64,000 nucleotides of DNA from Paenibacillus lactis (GTDB lineage Bacteria; Bacillota; Bacilli; Paenibacillales; Paenibacillaceae). Shown one piece after another: positions 34,167 to 44,087 of the stretch (position 1 is the first letter of the stretch; each line of letters starts with the position of its first letter). Under the pieces are notes generated by a model that was not told where the DNA came from, searched no databases, and was given only the letters and a program-made list of their open reading frames with translations. The stretch covers positions 294,090 through 358,089 of the forward strand of contig NZ_JAGGKI010000006.1 of NCBI RefSeq assembly GCF_017873605.1, given 5' to 3'. The translations under genes were made by a program, and so were the position numbers.

Positions 34167-34925
34167 ATGGAAACAGCGATTGAAGTTAAGGGTCTGCGAA
34201 AATCTTACAAGGACGCAGAGGTTCTGAAGGGCGTCGATTTTAATGTGAGGCGGGGTGAAATCTTCGCTCTGCTTGGCTCCAACGGCGCGGGCAAGACGAC
34301 GATTGTCAGAATCCTTACGACGCTGCTCAAACAGGGCGGAGGCACAGCCGTTGTAAACGGATTTGACGTTGCGTCAAATCCCGAGAATGTGCGGCATGCG
34401 ATCAGTCTGACCGGGCAATTTGCCGCGGTTGACGAGATATTGACCGGGCGGGAAAATCTGATTTTGATCGCCAAGCTGCGCCACCTTAAACATCCGCGTC
34501 AGGTTGCGGATGACATGCTCAAACGCTTCGGCCTGACAGATGCCGCGGACCGCAAGGCATCTACTTATTCAGGGGGGATGCGCCGCAGGCTCGACATCGC
34601 CTTGAGCCTTGTGGGTAATCCGCGGATTATTTTCCTCGACGAGCCAACGACCGGGCTTGATCCTGAAGCACGCATCGAGGTTTGGAAGACCGTAAAGGAA
34701 CTGGCGGACGGCGGCACGACGATATTTCTGACCACACAGTATCTGGAAGAGGCTGAGCAGCTTGCCGATCGAATTGCGATTTTGCATGAGGGCAGGATTA
34801 TTACCAATGGCACGCTTGAGGAACTGAAAAAGCTGTTCCCGCCTGCAAAGGTGGAGTATGTGGAAAAACAACCTTCATTAGAGGAGATCTTCCTCGCAAT
34901 CATCGGTAATAAGGAGGGTAAGTAA
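34167..34925 (+). CDS. ABC drug-exporter ATPase (DrrA type)
   Basis: The 252-residue ATPase carries Walker A GSNGAGKTT (37-45), the signature YSGGMRRRLDIA, and Walker B RIIFLDEPTTGLDPEAR. It is a DrrA/CcmA-type subunit with the IFLTTQYLEEAEQLADRIAIL H-loop region. It ends two bases before the permease gene. With the PadR regulator it suggests an inducible pump for antibiotics or amphiphilic compounds. Confidence 0.92.
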   Translation: METAIEVKGLRKSYKDAEVLKGVDFNVRRGEIFALLGSNGAGKTTIVRILTTLLKQGGGTAVVNGFDVASNPENVRHAISLTGQFAAVDEILTGRENLILIAKLRHLKHPRQVADDMLKRFGLTDAADRKASTYSGGMRRRLDIALSLVGNPRIIFLDEPTTGLDPEARIEVWKTVKELADGGTTIFLTTQYLEEAEQLADRIAILHEGRIITNGTLEELKKLFPPAKVEYVEKQPSLEEIFLAIIGNKEGK

Positions 34926-34927
34926 CG

Positions 34928-35689
34928 ATGAACAAGTACTTTTTCAGCGACATGAACGTTATGCTAGGACGTTCCATGCGCCATATTTTTCGGAGCATGG
35001 ACACCATCATCACGGTCTGCATTACACCGATTGCGATGATGCTGCTGTTTGTCTATGTGTTTGGCGGCGCAATTCAAACCGATACGGATAACTATGTGAA
35101 TTATCTGTTGCCCGGCATCCTGCTGATTGCGATTGCAAGCGGGATATCCTACACGGCTTACCGCCTGTTTATGGATAAGCAACGGGGCATCATTGAGCGG
35201 TTCCACTCCATGCCGATTGCTCGTTCCGCCGTGCTGTGGGGGCACGTGCTGACCTCGGTGGTATCCAACGTCATTTCTCTTATCGTCATCATTGTCGTAG
35301 CACTTATTATGGGCTTTCGCTCTTCGGCAGGGATTCTTCCATGGCTCGCCGTAACCGGTATACTCGTTCTGTTTACGCTGGCTTTAACTTGGGTTGCGGC
35401 GATTGCCGGATTGTCCGGTAAATCGGTCGAAGGAGCAAGCGCATTTTCCTATCCGCTTATCTTCCTCCCGTTTATCAGCTCGGCCTTTGTGCCGACCGAT
35501 TCGATGCCGAAGGTCGTTCGCGCTTTTGCCGAAAATCAGCCGGTAACTTCAATCGTGGAAACCATCCGTGCGCTATTATCAAATCAACCGGTAGGCAATG
35601 ATATCTGGATTGCGCTTGCGTGGTGTATCGGCATTATGCTCGTCGCTTATTTCTTTGCGATGCGTGTGTACAATCAGAGAGCAGCTTAA
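34928..35689 (+). CDS. ABC drug-exporter permease (DrrB type)
   Basis: The 253-residue ABC-2 permease has six helices (about 25-45, 57-77, 105-130, 138-162, 170-190, 225-247) and the family motif RGIIERFHSMPIARSAVLWGHVL. It completes the PadR-DUF1048-DUF1048-ABC operon. Confidence 0.9.
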   Translation: MNKYFFSDMNVMLGRSMRHIFRSMDTIITVCITPIAMMLLFVYVFGGAIQTDTDNYVNYLLPGILLIAIASGISYTAYRLFMDKQRGIIERFHSMPIARSAVLWGHVLTSVVSNVISLIVIIVVALIMGFRSSAGILPWLAVTGILVLFTLALTWVAAIAGLSGKSVEGASAFSYPLIFLPFISSAFVPTDSMPKVVRAFAENQPVTSIVETIRALLSNQPVGNDIWIALAWCIGIMLVAYFFAMRVYNQRAA

Positions 35690-35734
35690 TGTTTGCAGGC
35701 TTTACAATAAAAATCGCGGTCAAACCCCGTTAAG

Positions 35735-35775
35735 AAATCCCTTTTATTAGGGAACTCTTGGCGGGATTTTTTTTT
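35735..35775 (+). terminator. Terminator of the PadR operon
   Basis: AAATCCC (35735-35741) pairs with GGGATTT (35763-35769) and a T-run follows; an inner CCCT/AGGG hairpin competes. Confidence 0.75.
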
Positions 35776-35785
35776 GCGAAATGGA

Positions 35786-35828
35786 TTGAAATTATTGTAT
35801 TCGTTGAATATAATACAAGACATAACAA
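35786..35828 (+). promoter_or_regulatory. frlCA promoter with shared operator block
   Basis: TTGAAA (35786-35791), 17 bases, TATAAT (35809-35814). From 35808, ATATAATACAAGACATAACA is repeated exactly before frlB. TTGTATT (35795-35801) and AATACAA (35812-35818) form an inverted repeat, the likely FrlR site. Confidence 0.8.
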
Positions 35829-35858
35829 TATAAAGCGTTTTCAAGAGGAGGTGGAGCC

Positions 35859-38052
<2,194 letters not shown>

Positions 38053-38074
38053 CGATCTGTCATTTAAAAAATGA

Positions 38075-38117
38075 TTGCAACAAATGTATTATCAAAATAT
38101 AATACAAGACATAACAA
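38075..38117 (+). promoter_or_regulatory. frlB promoter with shared operator block
   Basis: TTGCAA (38075-38080), 17 bases, TATAAT (38098-38103). It carries the same block as the frlC promoter (38097-38117) with the inverted repeat TGTATTAT (38085-38092) and ATAATACA (38099-38106). This makes frlBDR a second transcription start inside the cluster. Confidence 0.8.
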
Positions 38118-38163
38118 ATAAAGAATCGGAGCGCGCCTGCTCTGGTACAGGAGGAATCGATCA

Positions 38164-39177
38164 ATGTTTAAATTCGACGAAGAGCTTTTCCTAAGACTTG
38201 TTGAAACAGAAGGGCTGGCATACCGAAGCCAAATCGAGGAGATTGTGGACGGGATCTGCCGGAAAGGTTACAGCAACATTTTCATGATCGGTTCCGGCGG
38301 CACGATCGCCATGATGTACCCTTACGAATATATCCTCAAATCCAATTCGTCGATCGACGTGCACGCGGAAATCGCCGCCGAATTCGTGGTGATGAACAAC
38401 AAGCATTTCAGCAAAGATTCGGTATGTATCTTCACCTCGGTATCGGGAACCACCAAGGAGACGATCGAGGCCATCGAATACTGCAAATCTCGGGGGGCAA
38501 CAACCTTTGCTTTGGTGGCCGAGCCGGATACGCCGATCACCAAGCTGGTGGACCACTGCATCACGACGGGATCGGAGAAGCATTCCTTCGATACGTTTTT
38601 CATCCTGCTGTATATGGTCGTATTCCGGTTCATGCATAACCGTAACGAGTTCCCTCAATACGAACAGTTCACGAAAGAAGTAGCCCTGCTTCCGCGGGCT
38701 ATTCTGGACGCCGTCAAAGCATTCGACCCCAAGGCGGAAGCTTTTGCCATTGAGCATAAAGACACCGACTACCACATGATGGTCGGCTCCGGTAACCTGT
38801 GGGGGAATACGTATTCTTATGCCATGTGCGTGCTGGAAGAGATGCAGTGGATCAAGGCCAAATCGATTCATGCAGCCGAGTTCTTCCACGGTACGCTCGA
38901 GCTTGTGGTGGAAGATACCAGCGTTATCCTGCTGAAGGGCGAGGATGAGACTCGGCCGCTGACAGATCGCGTAGAACGTTTTGCCGAAAAAGTCACGAAG
39001 CGACTGACGGTCATCGATACCAAGGATTTTGCCATGGAAGGTATCAGCGAAGAGTTCCGGAAGCATTTCGCAGTCAGCATCAACTGGGCGCTGCTCAGCC
39101 GGATCAGCGTCTATCTGGAACGCGAGAGAAACCATCCGCTAACGCTGAGAAGATATTACCGCAAGATGGAATATTAA
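38164..39177 (+). CDS. frlB: Fructoselysine 6-phosphate deglycase FrlB
   Basis: The 337-residue protein has two SIS sugar-isomerase domains (about 30-165 and 185-320). It cleaves fructoselysine 6-phosphate to glucose 6-phosphate and lysine. The first domain has FMIGSGGTIAMM and IFTSVSGTTKETIEAIEY for phosphate binding, the second IHAAEFFHGTLELV, which carries the catalytic Glu and His equivalent to EFRHGPLEIV in the E. coli enzyme. The C-terminus (LTLRRYYRKMEY) also matches. Confidence 0.88.
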   Translation: MFKFDEELFLRLVETEGLAYRSQIEEIVDGICRKGYSNIFMIGSGGTIAMMYPYEYILKSNSSIDVHAEIAAEFVVMNNKHFSKDSVCIFTSVSGTTKETIEAIEYCKSRGATTFALVAEPDTPITKLVDHCITTGSEKHSFDTFFILLYMVVFRFMHNRNEFPQYEQFTKEVALLPRAILDAVKAFDPKAEAFAIEHKDTDYHMMVGSGNLWGNTYSYAMCVLEEMQWIKAKSIHAAEFFHGTLELVVEDTSVILLKGEDETRPLTDRVERFAEKVTKRLTVIDTKDFAMEGISEEFRKHFAVSINWALLSRISVYLERERNHPLTLRRYYRKMEY

Positions 39178-39187
39178 TATGCACCGG

Positions 39188-39213
39188 GAGTGCTGCAATA
39201 CCAGGCGGCACTC
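39188..39213 (+). promoter_or_regulatory. Intercistronic hairpin between frlB and frlD
   Basis: GAGTGC (39188-39193) and GCACTC (39208-39213) could pair. There is no T-run, so it may tune mRNA stability. Confidence 0.4.
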
Positions 39214-39242
39214 TTCTTTGAACAGAGGGAAGGTGAGAGAAA

Positions 39243-40025
39243 ATGCGAATCGTGACCGTCGGAGACAACTGCATGGACGTGTATCAGTCTACCGGTGAGG
39301 CTTACCCTGGAGGAAACCCGGTGAACGTGGCCGTCTATTTGACTGAATTGGGCGCGGACACCGCCTATATTGGCTGGGTGGGAACCGACCGTTATGGGGA
39401 GATCATGGTCCGGGCGATCCAGGAGAAGGGCGTCGATACGTCAAGGGTATCGGCCAAAGAAGGGACCACTGCGGTGACCTACGTCGAAATGGCAGGCAGC
39501 GAAAGAAAGCTGGGAGATTATGAGGAAGGCGTAATGTCCGGCTTCTCCCTCAGTCCGGAGGATCTTCGGTTTACGGAGTCGTTTCAGCTCGTCCATTCCG
39601 CAATATGGGGCCATGCTGACCGCTATTATCCTTTTTTTAAAGAAAAGGGGCTGCTGACCTCTTTTGACTTTGCCGATAAGCTGGACCATGAACTCGTAAC
39701 GACGCTTGCGCCTTATGTGGACTATCCGTTTTTGTCTTATACGCAGGATGACGAGCATATCCGGAATCTGATGAGGGAAATCAAGGCCCGGGGTCCCCGA
39801 ATCGTCGTGGCCACCTTGGGCGACAACGGCTCGCTGGCTTATGACGGCGTCCAATTTTATAAGCATGGGATCGTTGAAGTAGAGGTCGTCGATACGCTGG
39901 GGGCGGGGGATTCTTTTATTGCCGGGTTTATTTACGGGACGCTGAGCGGGCTTCCGGTCGATAAATGCCTGGAGCAAGGCGCGCAAAGGGCCGCGAAAAC
40001 CATCAGCTATTTTGCCGCATGGTGA
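39243..40025 (+). CDS. frlD: Fructoselysine 6-kinase FrlD
   Basis: The 260-residue PfkB-family kinase phosphorylates fructoselysine at O6. GDNCMDVY and GGNPVNVAVYLTELG form the sugar site, and DTLGAGDSFIAGF holds the catalytic Asp and anion hole. SAIWGHADRYYPFF and the final AAKTISYFAAW parallel E. coli FrlD. GGAAGGTGAG lies before the ATG. It feeds FrlB. Confidence 0.9.
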   Translation: MRIVTVGDNCMDVYQSTGEAYPGGNPVNVAVYLTELGADTAYIGWVGTDRYGEIMVRAIQEKGVDTSRVSAKEGTTAVTYVEMAGSERKLGDYEEGVMSGFSLSPEDLRFTESFQLVHSAIWGHADRYYPFFKEKGLLTSFDFADKLDHELVTTLAPYVDYPFLSYTQDDEHIRNLMREIKARGPRIVVATLGDNGSLAYDGVQFYKHGIVEVEVVDTLGAGDSFIAGFIYGTLSGLPVDKCLEQGAQRAAKTISYFAAW

Positions 40026-40035
40026 CTGAGGGCGA

Positions 40036-40077
40036 CCATCAATGTATAATAGAGGGATAAGAAATGATCATTGATGG
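40036..40077 (+). promoter_or_regulatory. Inverted repeat before frlR
   Basis: CCATCAATG (40036-40044) and CATTGATGG (40069-40077) flank TATAAT-like sequence. It could be a further operator or a hairpin that governs frlR translation. Confidence 0.5.
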
Positions 40078-40094
40078 ATAAGGATGAATGCTCG

Positions 40095-40847
40095 ATGAAT
40101 TTAAATCCTTCGACCCCTCAACCGCTGTATATGCAGATCCGGCAGATGTTGAAGAATGACATCCAGCACGGGCGCTACAAACCGGATGAGCAAATACCGA
40201 CGGAAGCAGAGCTGTGCGACATTTATAACGTAAGCCGGATTACGATCCGCAAAGCGATTGAGGAACTGGTGCGGGAAGGAGCCCTTACCCGGATTCCACG
40301 GCGGGGGACCTTTGTGGCCTCCAACAAATTTCACAACGAGCTGCTGTCTGTAAGCGGATTCTCGGAGTTCAGCCACCAGCTTGGCATGATTCCGAATTCC
40401 CGCATTCTACGAAGCAATGTCATTGAAGCGACGGAAGAGGTGGCCGGGCATCTTGCGATTGAAGCCAGCAGCCCTGTCCTGGAGCTGGAGCGTCTCATGT
40501 ATGTCAATGAACGCCCGCTGTTCTACGATATCGCGCATTATTCCCTGACCCGATTCCCCGATCTGGAGAAGAAGATCGCGATGAACGAGTCCACGTATAA
40601 AATTTTGGCCGAGGAATACGGGACGGAGATCGTAAGCAATGATAAAGAAATCGATGTCATTAGCGCGACACAGGACTATGCCAAGCTGCTGGAATGCGAT
40701 GTCGGGGCCAATTTGTTTCGGATTTTGAAAATCGCCTTCGATGCCAAGGACGAGCCCGTACATCTCTCCACGTTCATGTGTGAAACCAATCGGGTGACTT
40801 TGACGGTGCATCGGGCCAAGCAGGCGGATTACAAGCAAACGGATTAA
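40095..40847 (+). CDS. frlR: GntR/HutC-type regulator FrlR
   Basis: The 250-residue regulator has a GntR winged helix (about 8-75; PLYMQIRQMLKNDIQHGRYKPDEQIPTEAELCDIYNVSRITIRKAIEELVREGALTRIPRRGTFVA) and a UTRA ligand domain (about 90-240; LELERLMYVNERPLFYDIAHY). By position and class it matches FrlR of E. coli and should respond to fructoselysine 6-phosphate. ATG 40095 has AAGGAT ten bases upstream; ATG 40074 is an alternative without a ribosome site. Confidence 0.87.
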   Translation: MNLNPSTPQPLYMQIRQMLKNDIQHGRYKPDEQIPTEAELCDIYNVSRITIRKAIEELVREGALTRIPRRGTFVASNKFHNELLSVSGFSEFSHQLGMIPNSRILRSNVIEATEEVAGHLAIEASSPVLELERLMYVNERPLFYDIAHYSLTRFPDLEKKIAMNESTYKILAEEYGTEIVSNDKEIDVISATQDYAKLLECDVGANLFRILKIAFDAKDEPVHLSTFMCETNRVTLTVHRAKQADYKQTD

Positions 40848-41344
40848 TAATTGCGGAATTATGGTGCCACCGGCTACGGTGCAATGTGAACTGATCGTCG
40901 TAGCATGGCGATGGCGAGCTTCTAAGAACCGTTTTGATATCGCATACAGTGGAGTCCGCCGTATGGGTTGTACGAAGAGTGGACCGGTAGTAAATCAGAC
41001 AAGCGTTAAAACCTTAGGTTTTAGCGCTTTTTTCTTTGGCACTAACAAGATCTTGGTTCCTTAGCCGACTAGATTGGTGTCTTTAGGGATTTAGTTAAAA
41101 CATTAAAGTACATTGATAATCTTTTTATAATCAGAATCAATGGTACGCCCGCTTTATCTTCTCACTTGCATGAATGTTGTACAGTTATATTGGAAACAAA
41201 AGTAGGGATTCTAGTGGAGTCCCTAGGTACGGCACTATTAACCGGTGGCACCTTGTAGAGAAGGGAGCAGCTTCCCCAATGTAAATGGGTAGCCAACAGG
41301 AACGGAGGTCCACTCGATAAATATATAAAAAGCGAGGGATGAAC
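40848..41344. other. Intergenic region after frlR
   Basis: No gene is recognisable apart from the frlR terminator at 41002-41036. Several frames are open for 60-70 codons but lack ribosome sites and familiar motifs. Confidence 0.5.
41002..41036 (+). terminator. Terminator of the frl operon
   Basis: GCGTTAAAACCT pairs with AGGTTTTAGCGC, followed by TTTTTTC. It ends transcription about 155 bases after frlR. Confidence 0.8.
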
Positions 41345-41743
41345 ATGAAAGCTGTAACCCCAGAACGCCAACAATTGCTGATACAATCGATGCAGTCAAC
41401 TTTAAGAAAACTCGAAAACGGCTTTAAAAGGATGACCGAGAAAGAAGCGAACACATCGCTCATTAAGAAACGACGGGATGCAGTGAAAATCGCCTTAGAT
41501 AGTCTAGAACATGCTTGGCAAGGAACGGAATTTTCATATGAGATTTCCGACACCCTTGAAGCTCGAACGGTTATAGCCGGTATTCTTCCATCCGTAATAA
41601 AACAGTATGAAAACGCTAAAGAAGGCAGTCCGCAAAAAACACTACTAGAAAGACGCATTGCTTCTATTGAAGCAGCCATAAATGCTCTGGATACCATATC
41701 CGTTAAAGGGGATTCCAACTATGTGATTAAGGATGAAGTTTGA
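41345..41743 (+). CDS. Unknown 132-residue helical protein
   Basis: I do not recognise this protein. It is soluble, charged and largely helical (ERQQLLIQSMQSTLRKLENGFKRMTEKEANTSLIKKRRDAVKIALDSLEHAW), with no Cys and no signal. GAGGG before ATG 41345 supports it. An antisense open frame covers the same bases but has no ribosome site. Confidence 0.65.
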   Translation: MKAVTPERQQLLIQSMQSTLRKLENGFKRMTEKEANTSLIKKRRDAVKIALDSLEHAWQGTEFSYEISDTLEARTVIAGILPSVIKQYENAKEGSPQKTLLERRIASIEAAINALDTISVKGDSNYVIKDEV

Positions 41744-41873
41744 AGGGAAAAGATTAGGATAACTTGATCCCAATCCGATCCTTAAGAAGACTTTATCTCA
41801 TTCTCGATGGATCGTAGGGCGGTCGTGAAGGCTGGATTCGTTAAAGTCTGATTCCCTTTTTTCGTTTTCATGT

Positions 41874-41945
41874 TTGACTTGATCGTAGAGCTAGCGTAAA
41901 ATTCAATTATGGCAATTTTAGGTAATGCACTTACTTGAAAGTAAG
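41874..41945 (+). promoter_or_regulatory. HxlR promoter and operator
   Basis: TTGACT (41874-41879), 17 bases, TAAAAT (41897-41902). Downstream lies CTTACTT-GA-AAGTAAG (41930-41945), a TACT-spacer-AGTA site of the kind bound by YodB/HxlR regulators. It overlaps the region just before the ribosome site. Confidence 0.8.
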
Positions 41946-41959
41946 GGGATGATCCATCG

Positions 41960-42292
41960 ATGATTCATCAGCGTCAATGTCCGATTGAGACACTCATTCA
42001 TGTTTTAGGCGGCAAATGGAAGCCCCTGATTTTATGGCATTTGATGGACTCTAATAAGCGATTCAATGATCTGGAGAAGCTCATACCTGAGGTGTCACAA
42101 AAAATGCTCTCACAGCATCTCCGGAATCTGGAACGGGAAGGCATTGTCGATAGAACGGTCCATCCTACGGTCCCTCCAAAAGTAGAATATTCACTCAGTG
42201 AGTACGGAAAAACATTGATCCCTGTAGCAGAAGTCATGTGTGCTTGGGGAGAAAATCATAACAAGCGGAATATTGAAGACTCAGCGTCATAA
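41960..42292 (+). CDS. HxlR/DUF24-family redox regulator
   Basis: The 110-residue regulator has the HxlR winged helix (CPIETLIHVLGGKWKPLILWHLMDSNKRFNDLEKLIPEVSQKMLSQHLRNLEREGIVDRTVHPTVPPKVEYSLSEYG). The conserved N-terminal Cys (residue 6) is the thiol that senses electrophiles or hypochlorite in YodB, CatR and HypR; a second Cys is near residue 94. Its operator recurs before the reductase gene at 42702. Confidence 0.92.
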   Translation: MIHQRQCPIETLIHVLGGKWKPLILWHLMDSNKRFNDLEKLIPEVSQKMLSQHLRNLEREGIVDRTVHPTVPPKVEYSLSEYGKTLIPVAEVMCAWGENHNKRNIEDSAS

Positions 42293-42332
42293 CGGTGGTT
42301 CAATGACCTTGTACATGGCTTCAATAACCCCA

Positions 42333-42370
42333 AACAAAAGCTGTCACGGGAATCCCGGGCAGCTTTTGTT
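42333..42370 (+). terminator. Terminator after HxlR gene
   Basis: AACAAAAGCTG (42333-42343) and CAGCTTTTGTT (42360-42370) with an inner CGGG/CCCG stem. Confidence 0.85.
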
Positions 42371-42590
42371 ATTCCTGCGGTCGCAAAATGACAACATTAA
42401 TTCAAGTGTGCACCACTCAATGACGACCGTATGAGTCAAGTAATTGAATTCGCCCCCCTTGGCACGTGGCATTCATTAACGAGTTTTAGATCCTAAATGC
42501 CCCATTCTGTAGAATTGCCGTCAATCTGCCTATAAAAGAGCTCCCATTTCCTCCTGATCTTCATGTTCATGTTGGTGTCCTTTTGTCATG

Positions 42591-42625
42591 CTTACTTTTT
42601 AGTAAGGACCCTACTTTAAAGTGGG
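42591..42625 (+). promoter_or_regulatory. HxlR operators before the reductase gene
   Basis: CTTACT-TTTT-AGTAAG (42591-42606) matches the HxlR autoregulatory site, and CCTACTTTAAAGTGGG (42610-42625) is a weaker second copy 19 bases on. Confidence 0.8.
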
Positions 42626-42701
42626 TTCTTAACATCATGCAAGGGCGATGCTAAGCTTGATCTAACCAAATAATGGGGACACGAAAGAGGAGGAAAAACC
42701 A

Positions 42702-43433
42702 ATGAAAATTGTTGTGTTTGGAGCGACAGGGAATACAGGGAAGAGAGTGCTGCTACAAGGGATAAAAATGGGTCATGAAATGACCGCTTTTGTGCGAAAT
42801 TCGGAGAAGCTTTATGAGCAACTAGGCGAGCATTCCGCCAAGCATGTGAAGGTTATCGCGGGCGATATGATGGAACCGGCTAGCGTCGGTGAGGCGCTCG
42901 CGCATCAAGACGCCGCTATTCTTGCAGCGGGCCATGCGGGGCAGGGAGACGAATTTAATAGGATCGTTGACAACATTATTAGCCAATGTGAATCGGTGCC
43001 AAGTTTCTCCGGGCGGGTATGGGTAATGGGGGGAGCCGGCCTGCTGGATATACCTTATACAGATCTAATCGGCAACAATTTACCCGGCTTTCCACCTGAA
43101 TACAGGAACCATAACCGGAACCTCGAAAGGCTGCAACAGACTGGACTCGATTGGTCCATGATGTGTCCGGGAACCATGACAGTGTCGAGAGAGCAGCCGG
43201 ATTCGGTTCCTCTTCTTGTAACAACGGAAACCTTACCCGTTCCGGTTCCAGAGACGATCAAGGAATATTCCGAGACGGATATTGCCGGTTACTTGTTCAG
43301 TCGATTTCATGAGCTGAATGTGGCTTATGACGATGTGGTCGCATGTATGCTGGAACATCTTGAGCTCGAAGGACCGTTTAAAGGAAAAAGGATCGGTCTA
43401 GCCTATCAAACCCAACATTCGACGGTGCGCTAA
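42702..43433 (+). CDS. NAD(P)-binding reductase (NmrA/YwnB-like)
   Basis: The 243-residue atypical short-chain dehydrogenase has a Rossmann start (MKIVVFGATGNTGKRVLLQGIKMGHEMTAFVRNSEKL) and an NGG-like VWVMGGAGLLDIP segment. It lacks a clear YxxxK catalytic pair, as in NmrA and YwnB-like proteins, so it could be a sensor or a quinone reductase. AGAGGAGG precedes the ATG. It is probably induced when HxlR is oxidised. Confidence 0.85.
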   Translation: MKIVVFGATGNTGKRVLLQGIKMGHEMTAFVRNSEKLYEQLGEHSAKHVKVIAGDMMEPASVGEALAHQDAAILAAGHAGQGDEFNRIVDNIISQCESVPSFSGRVWVMGGAGLLDIPYTDLIGNNLPGFPPEYRNHNRNLERLQQTGLDWSMMCPGTMTVSREQPDSVPLLVTTETLPVPVPETIKEYSETDIAGYLFSRFHELNVAYDDVVACMLEHLELEGPFKGKRIGLAYQTQHSTVR

Positions 43434-43446
43434 GGAGGAGGGAACT

Positions 43447-43905
43447 ATGGGTTTGTTTGGAATCCTGCTCGTTTTGCATATATTGGCTTCAATCGCTATC
43501 ATGGGCCCCACTTTTGTTTTGTTCATCATTCGAAGATCGGCCAAGACCGTCGGACAGCTGCACTTTGCATCTGGTATAGCAAACAGACCCTCTATCCTTC
43601 CTAAAATCGGCGGTACCGTCCTAATTTTAACCGGGGTTTGGCTTATGATCATAACCAAGACGGGGTTCTCCCAAATGTGGCTGAATGTATCCATCCTTTT
43701 AGCGCTGCTCACGGTCGTCCTGATTGACGGATGGATCGAGCCCCGTGTGAACAAGATCGAGAAGAGCATTTCTGAAAATTACGACCAGGGTAATGAGATA
43801 CCCGCCGAATTCGGACTGCTGATCAAAAAGATCGTGCCCATCGAGACGGCAGCGCAGCTGCTGATGATTGCCATACTGGTGCTTATGGTCATGAAGCCAT
43901 TTTAA
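43447..43905 (+). CDS. DUF2269 membrane protein
   Basis: The 152-residue membrane protein has four helices (about 3-27, 52-72, 77-97, 130-150) and a conserved His near residue 10 (LLVLHILASIAIMGPTF). It fits DUF2269; the function is unknown. It follows the reductase by 13 bases with GGAGGAGGG, so the HxlR module has two target genes. Confidence 0.75.
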   Translation: MGLFGILLVLHILASIAIMGPTFVLFIIRRSAKTVGQLHFASGIANRPSILPKIGGTVLILTGVWLMIITKTGFSQMWLNVSILLALLTVVLIDGWIEPRVNKIEKSISENYDQGNEIPAEFGLLIKKIVPIETAAQLLMIAILVLMVMKPF

Positions 43906-44087
43906 AGGGCAGATGGGGACAACAAACCGATCGTAGAGTCATTAAAATGACTTAGAATCTCCTCAAGAAATTTTAAGGGCACCAGCCCATACACGTCACA
44001 GATTTTCATCATACATTATATGGCATCCGCCGATATGTCAAAAATGTATTCATTCTTCTCATTAATTCTAAGGAGATGGACAGATCC

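Noticed and set aside
38191..39135. 314-codon open frame antisense to frlB
   Set aside because: It is long only because the GC-rich frlB codons avoid stops on the other strand; no family pattern and no start signal.
41185..41718. 177-codon minus-strand frame opposite the 132-residue unknown gene
   Set aside because: The plus-strand gene has a ribosome site and better composition; this frame is Ser/Cys-rich with no start signal.
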